Source: Pseudomonas bubulae
Lineage (GTDB): Bacteria; Pseudomonadota; Gammaproteobacteria; Pseudomonadales; Pseudomonadaceae
Direction of reading: 5' to 3'
Length of the DNA stretch: 64,000 bases
Assembly: GCF_900618535.1 (NCBI RefSeq)
Contig: NZ_UYJA01000004.1
Location: forward strand, 372,001-436,000
Part shown: positions 8,526 to 17,802 of the stretch, piece by piece
How positions within the stretch are numbered: position 1 is the stretch's first letter
Layout: each line of letters starts with the position of its first letter
Position numbers and translations under genes: made by a program
The notes under the pieces: model-generated
Told to the model about the DNA's origin: nothing
What the model saw: only the letters and a program-made list of their open reading frames with translations
Databases searched by the model: none

Positions 8526-9404
8526 ATGCTCCGCTGGAAAGGCGAGCGAAGTGTTGGTCTGCATGAGCCGCAGATCAACGAAGATCATCTGGCGTCCTGC
8601 GGGATGCCGGATGATCGACGTTTACGACTGCTCAGTTTCAATATTCAGGTGGGTAACAGCACCCAGGGTTACCGGCATTACCTGACCCGCAGTTGGCAGC
8701 ATGTGCTCCCCCATAAGGGGCGGGCCGGTAACCTGGAGCGTATTGGTGACCTGCTCGGCGACTTCGACCTGGTCGCCCTGCAAGAGGCCGACGGTGGTAG
8801 CCATCGTTCTGGCTACATCAATCAGGTCAAGTATCTTGCCCAGCAGGGCGAATTTCCCTACTGGTATCAACAACTCAATCGCAATCTCGGGCGTCTGGCC
8901 CAGCACAGTAATGGTGTGCTCAGCCGGTTGCGCCCTGCCGCGATTGAAGATCATCCCTTGCCCGGCCCTGAGGGGCGTGGTGCGATTCTGGTGCGCTTTG
9001 GTGAAGGCCCCGACGCTTTGGTGGTCGTGGTCATGCACCTGGCGCTGGGAACCAAAACCCGTACCCGGCAGCTGGCCTATATTCGCGAGTTGATTGGCGA
9101 CTATCAGCACCAGGTGTTGATGGGCGACATGAACACCCATGCCAACGACCTGCTGCACACCTCGCCACTGCGGGACCTCGGGCTGCTGGCGCCGCAAATG
9201 GAGGCCACCTTCCCCAGTTGGCGCCCGCAACGTTGCCTGGATCATATTTTGCTCAGCCCAAGCCTGACCCTTGAGCGCGTCCAGGTACTGGATCAGCCTA
9301 TCTCGGACCATCTGCCGGTAGCCGTCGATATCCGTCTGCCAGGCTCTGTCGGCGTCGACTCCCAGATCGCGCTGCGCCCGCCTGACAACGGGGCGAAGGC
9401 ATGA
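8526..9404 (+). CDS. Endonuclease/exonuclease/phosphatase family protein
   Basis: This is a cytosolic metal-dependent phosphodiesterase-fold protein whose substrate is unknown. The 292 residues show the family motifs in order: LLSFNIQVG (metal Asn), LVALQEADGG (catalytic Glu), MGDMNTHANDL (GDxN) and CLDHILLSP with PISDHLPVAVDI (SDHxP). It starts 15 bases after dsbA, and its TGA overlaps the ATG of the diguanylate cyclase gene (ATGA), so the two are translationally coupled. Coupling to a cyclase might mean a role in nucleotide or lipid signalling, but nothing in the sequence proves that. Confidence 0.88.
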   Translation: MLRWKGERSVGLHEPQINEDHLASCGMPDDRRLRLLSFNIQVGNSTQGYRHYLTRSWQHVLPHKGRAGNLERIGDLLGDFDLVALQEADGGSHRSGYINQVKYLAQQGEFPYWYQQLNRNLGRLAQHSNGVLSRLRPAAIEDHPLPGPEGRGAILVRFGEGPDALVVVVMHLALGTKTRTRQLAYIRELIGDYQHQVLMGDMNTHANDLLHTSPLRDLGLLAPQMEATFPSWRPQRCLDHILLSPSLTLERVQVLDQPISDHLPVAVDIRLPGSVGVDSQIALRPPDNGAKA

Positions 9405-11389
9405 GGGACGAGGCCGCGCGCTGGAAAGAGAAATACCTTAAAAGCGTGGAGCTGCAAGACAAGCTTGAGCGCCGCTGGAATGCCCGCCTCGACTTGCTGC
9501 GCCGTGGCCTGGTGCGTAGCACCCTGGCCGCTGAGGGCACGGACCGCACGGTCGACCAATGCATGAAAGAAATGCGCGAAGCGGTGCGCACCAATGAGAT
9601 GGACGCCGCCCTTGCCGCCTTGCTCCCGCGCCTTGAAAAAGCCGTGCTCGACTCCGAGCAGCGACGTGAAACCCGGGTTGAGCAAGTCAGCGCAGCGCTC
9701 AATACGCTGGTCACCCAACTGCAGGCCCTGCCACTGCCCCGTGAGGTCAGCAAGCCGCTCAAGGCCTATGCCAAACAGCTCGAAAACCGGGTGACGCACG
9801 CCCGAGAAATACCGCTGCTGCTTGGTGAGCTGAGTCACTTGCAAGGGCAGGCACTGGCGCCGCAACTCAATGACGCCCAGCCGCCCAAGCCGGGCTTGTT
9901 ACAGCGATTATTTGGTGCACAAGACGCTGAAAAGGCACTTGGCGAAGCGACTGTGGTTCCGATTCCGGTTGAGACTCAGGCGCCGCGACCGGCTGCGCCG
10001 AACAGCGTGGTCCCAGCGCATGTTGCCGAGCCGCCGGCAGTACCCACGCCTCAGCCTGAACCGGTAATTGTTGAAGCCGAACCACAGCCCTTGCCGCCCG
10101 TTGCTACGGCTGACGATGACGCCCAGGCGCTTGCCGAGCCGCCCCCTTCGGTACCTCTAGAGGCTCAAGAGCATGCATCCAGCGGTGCACTTGAGTCAGT
10201 GGTCGCGATGGTTGAGGCCGAAAATGATCAAGCCCGGGATTTCGTTGAGCAGTCGCCGCTCGACGAACAGACTGAGCTGGCCGAAGTCGATGCTGTCTAT
10301 GCCTTGCCTGATGCCCCCGAGCCAACCTACAGCAGCGTGGCCGAGCACATTGAGTCCACACTGCTCGGGTTGTTGAGCGGCCTGTCGCTGCCTGAACACC
10401 ACAGGCCACAGGCCGAGGCCATGTGCCGGCGTCTGGAAAAAGGGCTCAACTGGTACGAATTACTGCCGATCCTCGACGATCTTGCGGTTTTGATGCTGGC
10501 CATCACTGACAGCGGCCAGCATGAGTTCGAGGCTTACCTCAAACAGCTCAATGAACGCCTGGAGTCATTTCAGAACAACCTCCAGGCGGCCAGCGAGGGT
10601 CATGCCGAGGGTCGATCCGCCGCCGACGACTTGCACAGCCAGCTGCGCGAACATGTGGACGGTTTGCAAAACAGCGTGCAGGACGCCGTTGACCTTAACA
10701 GCCTCAAGCACCTGCTGGAAAATCGTCTCGAAGGACTGCTGGGCACGATGGACCAGCACCAGCAGCAGCGCATCGCCCGTGAACAGGAGGTCTCGGCCCA
10801 CCTCCAGGGGCTGGCCGAGCGTATCGCGAGCATGGAACAGCAGGCCCAGGGCTATCGCGAGCATCTTGAAGAACAGCGCCAAAAAGCACTGATAGACCCC
10901 CTGACCGATCTGCCTAACCGGGCGGCATGGGGCGAACGCCTGCAATATGAAGTCGATCAGTGGCAAAAAAACGGTAATCCTCTACTGATTGCCATGCTCG
11001 ACCTCGATCATTTCAAGCGTATCAATGATGGTTACGGCCACCTGGCGGGCGACAAGGTGCTCAAGATCATTGCCACCCAGTTGCGCAAGCATCTGCGGCC
11101 GATCGACTTTATTGCCCGCTTTGGTGGCGAAGAGTTTGTGCTACTGATGCCCGATACTCCGTTGAGCGCAGGTTTGCATCTGATCGAGAAGCTGCGGGCA
11201 GCAATCCAGGCCTGCCCGTTCCACTTCAAGGGCGAACCCGTGACCATCACCACGTCTATCGGTGTATCCGCGTTCAGGCCGGGTGATCGCAGTGACCATG
11301 TGCTTAAACGGGCTGATGAAGCACTGTATCGGGCCAAACGGCGTGGACGTAACTGCGTGGAGCCTCAAGCAGCGACTATTGAAACTTGA
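9401..11389 (+). CDS. Diguanylate cyclase with long coiled N-terminal region
   Basis: The protein synthesises cyclic di-GMP. It has 662 residues and no obvious membrane segment. The first 180 or so are helical and charged, followed by a Pro/Glu/Ala-rich low-complexity linker (about 185-300), then helical segments, then a GGDEF domain from about residue 490. The catalytic GGEEF is at 575-579, and RPID just upstream fits the RxxD product-inhibition I-site with the usual five-residue spacing, so the enzyme looks active and feedback controlled. NPLLIAMLDLDHFKRIND is the metal/substrate region. The start overlaps the preceding gene by four bases. The orthologous position in P. aeruginosa also holds a cyclase. 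Confidence 0.93.
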   Translation: MRDEAARWKEKYLKSVELQDKLERRWNARLDLLRRGLVRSTLAAEGTDRTVDQCMKEMREAVRTNEMDAALAALLPRLEKAVLDSEQRRETRVEQVSAALNTLVTQLQALPLPREVSKPLKAYAKQLENRVTHAREIPLLLGELSHLQGQALAPQLNDAQPPKPGLLQRLFGAQDAEKALGEATVVPIPVETQAPRPAAPNSVVPAHVAEPPAVPTPQPEPVIVEAEPQPLPPVATADDDAQALAEPPPSVPLEAQEHASSGALESVVAMVEAENDQARDFVEQSPLDEQTELAEVDAVYALPDAPEPTYSSVAEHIESTLLGLLSGLSLPEHHRPQAEAMCRRLEKGLNWYELLPILDDLAVLMLAITDSGQHEFEAYLKQLNERLESFQNNLQAASEGHAEGRSAADDLHSQLREHVDGLQNSVQDAVDLNSLKHLLENRLEGLLGTMDQHQQQRIAREQEVSAHLQGLAERIASMEQQAQGYREHLEEQRQKALIDPLTDLPNRAAWGERLQYEVDQWQKNGNPLLIAMLDLDHFKRINDGYGHLAGDKVLKIIATQLRKHLRPIDFIARFGGEEFVLLMPDTPLSAGLHLIEKLRAAIQACPFHFKGEPVTITTSIGVSAFRPGDRSDHVLKRADEALYRAKRRGRNCVEPQAATIET

Positions 11390-11660
11390 TATTTATTTGT
11401 CGCTTTATGTAGTTACTTTCTAGACAGCAAGTAGTCCCTGTCGGTATTTAAAATTAATTAACGGATTTCCTCGCGGCTTTCTTGACGGGTTGTGAGTGGG
11501 CGACTTATATAAAATAACAGACCGGCTTGGTTACCCGACAAGTAACGACGGCACTGTAGACATCTCATTATCAAACCCCCATCGACAATGCCGCCGGGCA
11601 CTGCAGGCTCTAGCCCGGTGGTATAAAGCCAGTACGGTGTACGGCCGTAAAAGGTAGTGT
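11390..11660. other. Intergenic region before the orphan secreted gene, no gene seen
   Basis: These 271 bases are AT-rich compared with their neighbours and contain TTAAAATTAATTAA-like stretches. No ORF with a credible start, tRNA or obvious terminator was found. The AT-rich part may hold the promoter of the gene at 11661. Confidence 0.5.
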
Positions 11661-12062
11661 ATGAAAATATTGATTTACTTGTTATCTGTGTTCTTTTTGA
11701 TCACGGACTCTGTTTCGGTAAGTGCAGCCACTAAAACCCCGATCTATTCGGCCTCCATTAACAAGGATGGAACACTGGCCGCACAATCGCCGCACTGGAT
11801 TGAAAGTATTGAATACTCCAGCCAACCCGATTATGCAGCCAGTTATAAAGTTAATCTGATGCCCGATGCCTTTCAAAAGGAGCCAAAATTTTGTGTGGCA
11901 TCGACTTACGACAATTCAAGCTATGAACATACCCTTTATGGCATCGCCAAATTGTCGAGCAAACCGACCCGATCCGAAGTGAATGTTATAGGCTTGATGC
12001 TAGGTGCCAACGGGCCATCCGGGGATTCATCGATGAGTTTTTACCTGGTGTGCGGCAAATAA
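11661..12062 (+). CDS. Hypothetical small secreted protein
   Basis: I do not recognise the family. The 133 residues begin with a clear signal peptide (MKILIYLLSVFFLITDSVSVSAA). The mature part, about 110 residues, is rich in Ser, Tyr and Asn and has only two cysteines (C78 and C131), which could form one disulfide. The pattern of short strands looks like a small beta domain. The base composition is more AT-rich than the flanking genes, and the AT-rich upstream gap fits horizontal acquisition. It is a single-gene unit followed by a perfect ten-base-pair hairpin. Confidence 0.7.
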   Translation: MKILIYLLSVFFLITDSVSVSAATKTPIYSASINKDGTLAAQSPHWIESIEYSSQPDYAASYKVNLMPDAFQKEPKFCVASTYDNSSYEHTLYGIAKLSSKPTRSEVNVIGLMLGANGPSGDSSMSFYLVCGK

Positions 12063-12075
12063 ATCACCTTACGAA

Positions 12076-12111
12076 GGCTGCGACCCTGTTGGTGTTTACA
12101 AGGTCGCAGCC
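12076..12111 (+). terminator. Hairpin downstream of the secreted orphan gene
   Basis: GGCTGCGACC (12076-12085) and GGTCGCAGCC (12102-12111) form a perfect ten-base-pair stem with a 16-base loop. It is followed by CTTGTCTTC, a weak T tract, so termination is likely but not certain. Confidence 0.65.
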
Positions 12112-12194
12112 CTTGTCTTCATCCGGTACAGCTGCACGACACGGGCGGTAAGGTATGCTTGCCTATTAATTGCTCAGTCGTGTTGTTCTCGCCC

Positions 12195-12974
12195 ATGAAA
12201 TTCTCCGCCCTGATCTTGTCCCTTGCCCTGCTGGCCGGTTGCAGCAACGGTCTGCGCATGGACACCAGTCATCCTTCGATCAACCACGACAGCCGCGTGC
12301 AGTTTGTGGTGCTTCACTACACCTCAACCTCGCTGGAGCGCTCCCTGGAGCTGTTAACCCGCGGTCCGGTCAGCAGCCATTACCTGGTCGGGGATACTCC
12401 GCCGACCATTTACAAACTGGTGGATGAAAACCAGCGCGCCTGGCACGCCGGTGAAAGCCAGTGGAAGGGCCGCACCTGGCTGAACTCCAGCTCCATCGGC
12501 ATTGAAATCGTCAACAAGGGTTTTCGCGATACGCCCGAAGGTCGAGTCTGGTACCCCTATACAGAGGGTCAGGTCCAGTCGGTTATCGCACTGCTCAAAG
12601 ATATTTCAACCCGCTATCAGATCGACCCGCGCAACATCATTGGCCACAGCGATATCGCGCCCTTGCGCAAGCTGGATCCGGGCCCGCTGTTTCCCTGGAA
12701 GCGCCTGGCCGACGCTGGCTTTGGCATCTGGCCAAACGCCCGGGCCGTAGCCCGGGAGCAAGCACTGTACGCCAGCAACTTGCCAAGCATCACCTGGTTC
12801 CAGCAGCAACTGGCGCTTCTGGGCTACGAAACCCCGCAAACTGGAGAGCTGGATGTCGCCACTCGTCACGTTCTGGCCGCCTTCCAGATGCATTTTAGGC
12901 CTTCGCGATACGATGGCACTCCGGATGCTGAAAGTGCGGCCATTTTGAAAGTGCTGAACACGCAAAAGGACTGA
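12195..12974 (+). CDS. amiD: N-acetylmuramoyl-L-alanine amidase lipoprotein (AmiD/AmpDh2 type)
   Basis: This is a periplasmic, probably outer-membrane-anchored amidase that cleaves anhydro-muropeptides. The 259 residues start with a lipobox (LALLAGCS, Cys at 16). The amidase_2 zinc site is visible as H41 (VVLHYTS), H151 (IIGHSDIAP) and D161 (KLDPGPLFPW), with catalytic Glu at 104 in IGIEIVNKG. A C-terminal peptidoglycan-binding-like segment ends in FQMHFRPSRYDG. ATG at 12195 is chosen because it gives the lipoprotein signal; an upstream TTG in the same frame does not. It is convergent with kinB, as in P. aeruginosa. Confidence 0.92.
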   Translation: MKFSALILSLALLAGCSNGLRMDTSHPSINHDSRVQFVVLHYTSTSLERSLELLTRGPVSSHYLVGDTPPTIYKLVDENQRAWHAGESQWKGRTWLNSSSIGIEIVNKGFRDTPEGRVWYPYTEGQVQSVIALLKDISTRYQIDPRNIIGHSDIAPLRKLDPGPLFPWKRLADAGFGIWPNARAVAREQALYASNLPSITWFQQQLALLGYETPQTGELDVATRHVLAAFQMHFRPSRYDGTPDAESAAILKVLNTQKD

Positions 12975-12978
12975 TGAG

Positions 12979-14769
12979 CTAGAGCAATGGCAGGGCCATG
13001 TAAAATTGTGTGCCTTGCCCTGGACGCGAATACACCCCAATGCGCCCGCCATGCAGTTGCACAATCTCTTTGCACAGTGCCAGCCCAAGGCCGGCGCCAC
13101 CCTTTTTGCGCCCCACTTGCACAAAGGGCTCAAAAATCCGCCCTTGTTGGCTATAGGCAATGCCTTCGCCATTGTCTTCGATGCTGATAATCACCCGTTC
13201 CCCATGGCGCCTGGCCTGCAGGCAGATCTGCCCGCCACTGGCGGTGTGGCGCAAGGCGTTGTCCAGCAGGTTGTCCAGCACCCGCTCCAACTGGGCCTGA
13301 TCGGCCCGCAACTCAGGTAGCGGTTGTTGCAGCTGCACCAGCAGCTCGACATTTTTTACCCGCGCACGGTCGGCGAAACGGACACGGGCGTCCTCGAGCA
13401 TGTGTTCGACACTGCAGGGGGCCAGCGTCAGCTTCTGCATGCCGTTTTGATAGCGGGAGAAGTTCAGCAGGTCATTGATCAACTGCATCAGGCGCTGCAT
13501 TTCTTCGTTGACGGTGTTGAGCAGGTCGGTTTCCCGTGACTGGGGATCAAAGCGTGAACGCTCCAGAAACAACCCGAACGCCATATGCATGCCGGTGACG
13601 GGGGTGCGCAACTCATGGGAGGCCCGCAACACGAACTCGCTGCGTACCCGCTCAAAGGCACGCTGCTCGGTGACGTCGTGCAGCACCATGACGGCGCCGA
13701 GGATAGGCCCCTTGGGCTGGCTCACCGGGGTCAAGCTGTAGGTCAGGAGTCGGGTTTCGCCTTCAATGTCGACGCTCAAGTCTTCCGGCAAGCGCTCAAG
13801 ACTGCCTCCGCGCAGTACTGTTTGCAGTTGCTGGTCGAGTTCCGGACGTTGCAAGGCCTCACCCAGCGACTGCCCCAATCGCCCTTCATCCCAACCCAGC
13901 TGGCGCTGTGCGACGGGGTTCAAGTGCTCCAGCCGGCCTTGCTGATCGATCATCAACAACCCGTCATCGATACTGTCGAGTACCGCTTGCAGCCGCTGCT
14001 GGCCCGCCAGCAGCTCGTCGATGTTGGTTGCCTGATGCTGGCGCAATGCCTCGGCCATAATCCCAAAGCGCCGCGTCAGCAGGTTCATCTCTGTGGCCGA
14101 GGAGAGCGGCAACACCACTTCGAAATTGCCTTTGCCAATGTTATCCGCGGCCTTGGCCAGTGCCTCGATCGGGGCACCAAAACGCCTGGCAATACCGTGG
14201 GCAGTGATAAAGCCGATGATCAGCACGGCAATGCCGACCAGGCCGAGCAAGGCGGCGACAACCAAGGCGCGATCCCGGGCTGCGGCCTGGGCAGCATATA
14301 TGGTGTCGAGCGCACGACGGTGTTCGGTAATCAGACCGTTGCGCAGTTGATTGAAGCGGCTGGTCAGATCCTTGTCATTGCTCAGGTTCAGTTGCGCGTC
14401 GCTGGCCTTGTTGAAGGCCAGCAAAAAACTGCTGTAATCCTCCCGGGCCTGGGCAAAACCGCTATGCAGATTGTTTTTACGCTCATGCTCGATGCCCTCG
14501 TCGAGCAGCTTCAAATACTCCCGGGCTGATGACTTCAGCGCTTCAGGATCTGGCTGGTTGTGCAGCATCATCACCAACTGATCGCCCAGCGACTGACGCA
14601 GTTTCAGGCCCAGATCGAGGGTAATGAAGTTGTTACGAATCAGCGCTTCCTGGGTTTTCGCCATTTGCATCACGCTGACGACGCCAAGCAACAGGCCAAG
14701 CAGCGCCACCGTGATTAACGCGGAAATGCTCAGGAACAGGCGGGTGCGCAGCTTGATCGCAAGTTTCAT
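12979..14769 (-). CDS. kinB: Sensor histidine kinase/phosphatase KinB
   Basis: This is an inner-membrane sensor partnered with AlgB. It has 596 residues. Two transmembrane helices (about 12-33 and 168-190) flank a periplasmic helical sensor; a HAMP domain follows, then a PAS domain (about 255-370), a HisKA domain with H385 in RASHELRTPVTG, and an HATPase_c domain with DNLLDNALRH (N box), IEDNGEGI (G1) and KGGAGLGLALC (G2). The start ATG at 14769 lies seven bases past the algB stop, so the two are cotranscribed. In P. aeruginosa KinB mainly dephosphorylates AlgB. All catalytic boxes look intact. Confidence 0.96.
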   Translation of the reverse strand: MKLAIKLRTRLFLSISALITVALLGLLLGVVSVMQMAKTQEALIRNNFITLDLGLKLRQSLGDQLVMMLHNQPDPEALKSSAREYLKLLDEGIEHERKNNLHSGFAQAREDYSSFLLAFNKASDAQLNLSNDKDLTSRFNQLRNGLITEHRRALDTIYAAQAAARDRALVVAALLGLVGIAVLIIGFITAHGIARRFGAPIEALAKAADNIGKGNFEVVLPLSSATEMNLLTRRFGIMAEALRQHQATNIDELLAGQQRLQAVLDSIDDGLLMIDQQGRLEHLNPVAQRQLGWDEGRLGQSLGEALQRPELDQQLQTVLRGGSLERLPEDLSVDIEGETRLLTYSLTPVSQPKGPILGAVMVLHDVTEQRAFERVRSEFVLRASHELRTPVTGMHMAFGLFLERSRFDPQSRETDLLNTVNEEMQRLMQLINDLLNFSRYQNGMQKLTLAPCSVEHMLEDARVRFADRARVKNVELLVQLQQPLPELRADQAQLERVLDNLLDNALRHTASGGQICLQARRHGERVIISIEDNGEGIAYSQQGRIFEPFVQVGRKKGGAGLGLALCKEIVQLHGGRIGVYSRPGQGTQFYMALPLL

Positions 14770-14776
14770 CGCGGGC

Positions 14777-16123
14777 TCACAGGTTGTACTGCTTACGTTT
14801 GCGGTACAGCGTCGAGGCATCGATACCCAGGGTTTTTGCTGCCTGATCCAGGGTTTCACTGGTGGCCAGGACGGCGCCGATATGGGCTTTCTCCAGTTGA
14901 TCGAGGCTCAGAGCAGCACCAATGCGCGGGGCGTTGGGTACCGTTTGTTCCGCCATGCCCAGATGGCTGACTTCAACCACTTCCTGCGGGCAAATAATAC
15001 TCGCGCGCTCAACCACATTGCGCAACTCGCGGATATTGCCCGGCCAACGGTAATTGGCCAGGGCCCGGCGGGCTTCCTCACTGAAGCCGCGGGCAGGGCG
15101 AGCATATTCCTTGACGAAACGGGCCAGGAAACGGTCGGCCAGGGTCAGGATATCCTCACTGCGCTCGCGCAGCGGCGGCAAATGCAGGGTGATCACGTTG
15201 AGACGGTAGAGCAGGTCTTCACGGAAGCGGCCATCGCGCACCATGTCCTCAAGGTGGAGGTTGGTGGCGGCCAGAATCCGTACATCGGCGCGGCGGGTAA
15301 CGGGGTCGCCGACGCGCTCGTATTCTTTGTCCTGAATAAAGCGCAGCAGTTTTGGCTGTAGGGCCAGCGGGAAATCGCCGATTTCATCGAGGAACAAGGT
15401 ACCGCCATCGGCCTGATTCACCCGGCCCAGGGTGCTTTCGCTGGCACCGGTAAAGGCTCCACGGGTATGGCCAAACAGTTCGCTTTCCATCAGCTCGGCC
15501 GTCAGTGACGGACAATTGATCGTGACACAGGACTTTTTCGCCCGTTTGCTCCAGCCGTGGATTGCGCGTGCCAGTTCCCCCTTACCGGTACCCGACTCGC
15601 CCAGAATAAGAATATTGGCATCCGTACCGGCCACCTGGCGGGCGGTTTCGAGCACCGCCATCATGGCCGGGCTATGGGAGTCGAGGCCTTCTTTGGGCTT
15701 GCGTACTTCACCCTCCAGGGCTTCAAGCCGGGCCGCCAACTGGCGCACTTCCAGTTGCTTGGCCGTGGCCAGCCTTAGCTGGTCGGGGCTGCACGGCTTG
15801 ACCAGATAATCGGCGGCACCTGCCTGGATCGCATCAACGGCTGTATCGACGGCCGAGTGGGCAGTGACTATCACAACACGCATCCACGGCGCCTGGATAC
15901 GCATTTGAGCCAGCACATCCAGACCGTTGTCTTCGCCCAGGCGCAGATCGAGAAAACACAGATCAAACACCTGTCGTTGCAGCAGTGCGTCGGCCTGCGC
16001 TGCGCTGTTGGCGGTGGCGACAGTGTAGCCCTCGTCTTCGAGGCAATAGCGGAATGTACGCAGGATGGCGGACTCATCGTCGACCAGCAGAATGCGGCCC
16101 TGTTGCTCTTTGGCTGAATCCAT
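14777..16123 (-). CDS. algB: NtrC-family response regulator AlgB
   Basis: AlgB controls alginate, quorum and virulence-type genes in pseudomonads. The 448 residues comprise a receiver domain with phosphoacceptor D59 (LCFLDLRLGEDNG), an AAA+ domain with Walker A GESGTGKGEL, the sigma-54 contact loop GAFTGA and Walker B GGTLFLDEIGDF, and a Fis-type HTH ending DASTLYRKRKQYNL. Because GAFTGA is preserved, it can in principle activate sigma-54 RNA polymerase, and a strong sigma-54 promoter lies 450 bases upstream, facing away. It is first in the algB-kinB operon. Confidence 0.96.
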   Translation of the reverse strand: MDSAKEQQGRILLVDDESAILRTFRYCLEDEGYTVATANSAAQADALLQRQVFDLCFLDLRLGEDNGLDVLAQMRIQAPWMRVVIVTAHSAVDTAVDAIQAGAADYLVKPCSPDQLRLATAKQLEVRQLAARLEALEGEVRKPKEGLDSHSPAMMAVLETARQVAGTDANILILGESGTGKGELARAIHGWSKRAKKSCVTINCPSLTAELMESELFGHTRGAFTGASESTLGRVNQADGGTLFLDEIGDFPLALQPKLLRFIQDKEYERVGDPVTRRADVRILAATNLHLEDMVRDGRFREDLLYRLNVITLHLPPLRERSEDILTLADRFLARFVKEYARPARGFSEEARRALANYRWPGNIRELRNVVERASIICPQEVVEVSHLGMAEQTVPNAPRIGAALSLDQLEKAHIGAVLATSETLDQAAKTLGIDASTLYRKRKQYNL

Positions 16124-16292
16124 TTCCTACGTTCCTTTATATGTGGTCTTGGTTAGTGTCGGAATAATCGGGCAAGTTGCATGATTTTTCTGATTGATTC
16201 CGAGGCTAGCACCGAAGGCTCTGGCCTGCATAAGGTAACTGGCTGATTTTGCGGCTTTTTGCGTTGAGTCGCAGGTCGAAATTAATCCCTCT

Positions 16293-16441
16293 CGCAGCAG
16301 CTGACTCGCGGAGCAAGGCTGCGTCCGACGGCGAAGCCGTCGTAAACCCTGAAAACCGGATTTTACTGGCACACCGTGGTGTCTGATTTGCGACGGCTGT
16401 GCCGCCGCACGCAGCCTCGCTCCGCGAGTCAGCTGCTACGC
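16293..16441. repeat. REP doublet of a second class
   Basis: The left arm (16293-16323, CGCAGCAGCTGACTCGCGGA core) is matched in inverted orientation by a right arm at 16410-16441 (TCCGCGAGTCAGCTGCTACG core). Between them are a GACGGCGAAGCCGTC hairpin and a second short dyad. The arms resemble the GCAGCTGCTACA-type REP family of Pseudomonas and are unrelated to the TGTGGGAGCGGG class. The element lies in the algB upstream region. Confidence 0.85.
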
Positions 16442-16572
16442 GACGTGTGGTATCCCCTGATCGTGCAGAACGCCCGACCCGCAGGCCGGGCATCGTGCAG
16501 GTTGCGCGTCAAATCCATCCGAAAAAATAGATAACATATTGATTTATAACGGTTTTTTATTTTGCCAAAAGC

Positions 16573-16587
16573 TGGCACGGCCCCTGC
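16573..16587 (+). promoter_or_regulatory. Sigma-54 (-24/-12) promoter
   Basis: TGGCACG (16573-16579), four bases, then CTGC (16584-16587) fits TGGCACG-N4-TTGC with one mismatch and the required GG-N10-GC spacing. A start site would fall near 16599, about 60 bases before the ATG at 16661. The divergent gene encodes the NtrC-type regulator AlgB, an obvious candidate activator. Confidence 0.75.
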
Positions 16588-16660
16588 AATTACCCTTGTA
16601 CAGAGCGTCGCACAGAGCGGCTCAACCTCACATTGACCACCGGGTGGCAGGAGTTTGAAC

Positions 16661-16945
16661 ATGAATATTCACGAATTCTCCAACTTGCGTGTTTCGTCAT
16701 TGCATCTGCAACAAGGTCTGTTCGCCAGCCTTGCGTTGTCGGTGACCCTGATCGGTGGTCAGCAGTTGGGCCGGTTGGAGCAAGCACCGCAGCCGGTTGC
16801 CGCTGCACAGCACTACATCGCTCCCCAGCAGCACTTCAAGGCATTTGGCCCAGTGTCTGATACCACTGGCCGTTACGAACTCGCAGCCTCGGACGAAACC
16901 CAAATCGCCCGCTCGCAACCAGCACCTGAACGTTGGGTGTTTTAA
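16661..16945 (+). CDS. Hypothetical small membrane-anchored or exported protein
   Basis: The 94-residue protein is of unknown function. The N-terminal 20 residues are polar (MNIHEFSNLRVSSLHLQ), followed by one hydrophobic segment (GLFASLALSVTLIGG) and a Gln/Ala/Pro-rich tail (APQPVAAAQHY, QIARSQPAPERWVF), which suggests a type II membrane anchor or an uncleaved signal. The start at 16661 has a GGCAGGAG site nine bases upstream; an in-frame TTG at 16655 is less likely. It follows the sigma-54 promoter and precedes the DUF1328 gene by 82 bases on the same strand, so the two may form one transcript. Confidence 0.75.
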   Translation: MNIHEFSNLRVSSLHLQQGLFASLALSVTLIGGQQLGRLEQAPQPVAAAQHYIAPQQHFKAFGPVSDTTGRYELAASDETQIARSQPAPERWVF

Positions 16946-16961
16946 GTGTTCACAACCTTGA

Positions 16962-17192
<231 letters not shown>

Positions 17193-17284
17193 AGATGACC
17201 GCCCCCTCCTTTAAGGCTACGGTCGCTGTCCTGGTAACGGGCGGCGGCCGAGGGGCATGAAACCGGTTACATGGATGCAGGCAG

Positions 17285-17308
17285 CCAAGGTTCTACCTTG
17301 GTTTTTTT
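17285..17308 (+). terminator. Rho-independent terminator after the DUF1328 gene
   Basis: CCAAGG (17285-17290), a five-base TTCTA loop, CCTTGG (17296-17301), then seven T. Confidence 0.88.
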
Positions 17309-17802
17309 GTGCCCGGAGAAAATCTTTCGGCGGCTGTAATGCCTTATCAGGGTTCATTTTTTTGAAAACAAATGTGGCCTGAACAGCACTTCGAAACGTC
17401 GACCGTATATCGACTTGTAGAAAAATAGCCCGGACTTATATCTGATTTGTGTTGTCGGATATTTCTTGGATATAAGCGGCTTAATGCCACCCCCTCCTTA
17501 GCCAAAAAGACCTTGAAACAGCCGGTCTACGGCACTTATGTCGTCTATTCTGTGGATTCTCAGGAGGGGCGATTTGAGGTCTTGTCGGACAAAACCCATG
17601 CCGATTCGGCATAGGGTAGGCGTTTACGGCATTAGACGGCCACCTCATGCATGGGAATAGTTGCGCCTTTTTTCGCCTGCCAAAGAGCCTTTCTGGCTCG
17701 GTTTGGGCGACCTTCTACGGGGGTGGCGGTTTCTGCTTTTTGCGCTTTCAAGCGCTCTATTCAGAGCCTCTGCCCGAGTCCACTTGAAGTAAGGGTAATG
17801 AC
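17309..17802. other. Long gene-free region before gltP
   Basis: These 494 bases hold no ORF with coding character. Short dyads are present, including ATGCCGATTCGGCAT at 17598-17612 and a GAGCC...GGCTC hairpin near 17685-17703. The region probably carries the gltP promoter and a long leader; a small RNA cannot be excluded. Confidence 0.5.

Noticed and set aside
17700-17802. Sigma-54 promoter before gltP (TGGCGGTTTCTGC)
   Set aside because: The GG and GC are separated by eight bases and not ten, so the spacing is wrong for sigma-54.
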